From the NCBI GenBank assembly GCA_017617655.1, contig JAFZVU010000018.1:1-64000 (forward strand): 64,000 nucleotides of DNA, given 5' to 3'. The stretch comes from Bacteroidales bacterium (GTDB taxonomy: Bacteria > Bacteroidota > Bacteroidia > Bacteroidales > UBA932). A program made the position numbers and the translations under genes. Of this stretch, positions 63,193 to 64,000 are shown one piece after another (position 1 is the stretch's first letter; each line of letters starts with the position of its first letter). Under the pieces are notes generated by a model. The model did no database searches. It worked only from the letters and a program-made list of their open reading frames with translations, and had not been told where the DNA came from.

Positions 63193-63741
63193 ATGATCTA
63201 CAAATTAAGAGCAACAATTCCTTCCAGCAAGGTGTTCGTCAGGGAGTATGAAGTCCCTGCACGCATGAGTCTGTTTGATTTCAACAAATTTATAATCAAC
63301 GATCTGTGTTTCTCTTCAGACCAGATCGTAGTTTACCGCGCTTTGGACGACAAGGGGGCCATTACCGCCGTGTACGGCCTGTTCGATCTGGGCTACGGCT
63401 CGATGGACCGCGTCAACTTCAGCCAGCTGGCTGAAAAGGGGCAGAATGTGCTTCAGTTCTGCTACGATATGCACAACAACAGCTGCATCATCCTGACCAT
63501 CCTGGGAGAGGAACTTGAGGACCCGCGCAGCCACTATCCCCAGACAACTCTCGAGAAAGGCCACAACCCCGACCAGTTCTCGGCCAAATACGAGGATCCC
63601 CAGGTCTACATCCCGAGGGGTGCCGGCAGCCCTGCCGTCGACGATGACGACGACGATGAGGACGACGAGGATGACGAGAAGGACGACGACAACGCTTTCA
63701 GCGAATTCGAAGACGGGCTGGATTCCGGCTCTGACGATTAA
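63193..63741 (+). CDS. plasmid pRiA4b ORF-3-like protein
   Basis: A 182-residue soluble protein. The ATG at 63193 starts MIYKLRATIPSSKVFVREYEVPARMSL-type sequence in two parts typical of the pRiA4b ORF-3 / IS1096 passenger family, with YEDPQVYIPRG later. The C-terminus (about residues 148-182) is a very acidic run of Asp and Glu. Function is unknown, and the family name does not imply a mobile element here. It overlaps nothing and is followed 2 nt later by miaA, so they form an operon. Confidence 0.88.
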   Translation: MIYKLRATIPSSKVFVREYEVPARMSLFDFNKFIINDLCFSSDQIVVYRALDDKGAITAVYGLFDLGYGSMDRVNFSQLAEKGQNVLQFCYDMHNNSCIILTILGEELEDPRSHYPQTTLEKGHNPDQFSAKYEDPQVYIPRGAGSPAVDDDDDDEDDEDDEKDDDNAFSEFEDGLDSGSDD

Positions 63742-63743
63742 TC

Positions 63744-64000
63744 ATGCCTAAAAAGCTGACGATAGTGCTCGGCCCCACCGCCGTGGGGAAGACAGACTAT
63801 GCTATAAGCCTGGCCTGCAGCCTCGGCACGGAGATAGTCAACTGCGACTCCCGTCAGATCTTCAAAGAAATGAATGTAGGCGTGGCGCGCCCCTCCGCTG
63901 AGGAACTCGCCCGAGTGAAACATCATTTCATTGCCTGCCGTTCGGTAACCGAACCATACACCGCCGGCCAGTTCGAGCTGGACGCGCTTGCACTTCTGGA
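63744..64000 (+). CDS. miaA: tRNA dimethylallyltransferase, N-terminal part
   Basis: Adds the isopentenyl group to A37 of tRNAs that read UNN codons. Only the first 85 codons are in the window; the gene continues past the right edge. The start MPKKLTIVLGPTAVGKTDYA holds the P-loop, followed by the family block NCDSRQIFKEMNVGVARPS and KHHFI, then YTAGQFELDAL. It begins 2 nt after the stop of the pRiA4b-like gene. Confidence 0.95.
   Translation, partial: MPKKLTIVLGPTAVGKTDYAISLACSLGTEIVNCDSRQIFKEMNVGVARPSAEELARVKHHFIACRSVTEPYTAGQFELDALALL

Noticed and set aside
63193..63741. Mobile-element gene, because of the pRiA4b/IS1096 family name
   Set aside because: The family is widespread in chromosomes. 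Here it sits between a promoter and miaA, with no terminal repeats or transposase.

Overview
The window looks like chromosomal DNA of a fairly GC-rich Bacteroidales bacterium (Bacteroidota). The signs are TAnnTTTG -7 promoter boxes just upstream of many genes, a type III glutamine synthetase, a fused FeoA-FeoB, fimbrillin-like and FISUMP-type lipoproteins, Tat-exported Gfo/Idh/MocA proteins and a ClpC with a Bacteroidota-style layout. A gut Rikenellaceae-like organism would fit, but I cannot place it to genus from this sequence. No rRNA, insertion sequence, phage or CRISPR array is visible; there is one tRNA (Lys, CTT).

Layout: 1-5100 is an AT-rich two-gene module (a DUF4236/AAA+ membrane protein and a TerB-like protein) set between related inverted non-coding repeats. 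5.3-12.9 kb holds a phosphatase-mgsA-guaA operon, a thioesterase, clpC, tRNA-Lys and an unknown membrane-anchored protein. 13-19 kb holds glmS, an Lrp/AsnC regulator, and a carbonic anhydrase-esterase pair beside a GDSL hydrolase. 19.2-24.8 kb is a leuC-leuD-leuA-like-leuB operon ending in a BASS-family transporter. 25-28 kb has a zinc metallopeptidase and glutamine synthetase III.

28.2-35.6 kb is one long minus-strand operon: rfbA, a tetraheme cytochrome-SUMF1 fusion, a Tat-exported Gfo/Idh/MocA protein, a Tat-exported xylose-isomerase-like protein, a UDP-glucuronate 4-epimerase, rfbC and rfbB, with no rfbD. I regard its inserted redox cassette as the strongest candidate for an undescribed system. 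35.6-39.8 kb has an AGCS symporter, feoAB and a cysteine-rich FeoB partner with a metallothionein-like tail. 39.9-47.5 kb has an SGNH hydrolase, a large secreted metalloprotease, Hsp20, a hemerythrin-LuxR sensor regulator and a TPM-domain pair behind a FISUMP lipoprotein.

47.5-52.4 kb has ApbE, a membrane-spanning kelch-AraC regulator and a surface lipoprotein with a coupled 46-residue gene. 52.4-56.3 kb holds PAP2, gcvT, a SPOR lipoprotein and phoH between two oppositely oriented clusters of 51-bp palindromic repeats. 56.3-63.1 kb is an apparent yigZ-pyrB-pyrI-serC-serA-DUF1015-glutamine synthetase operon. A divergent promoter then leads to a pRiA4b ORF-3-like gene and the start of miaA, which runs off the window.
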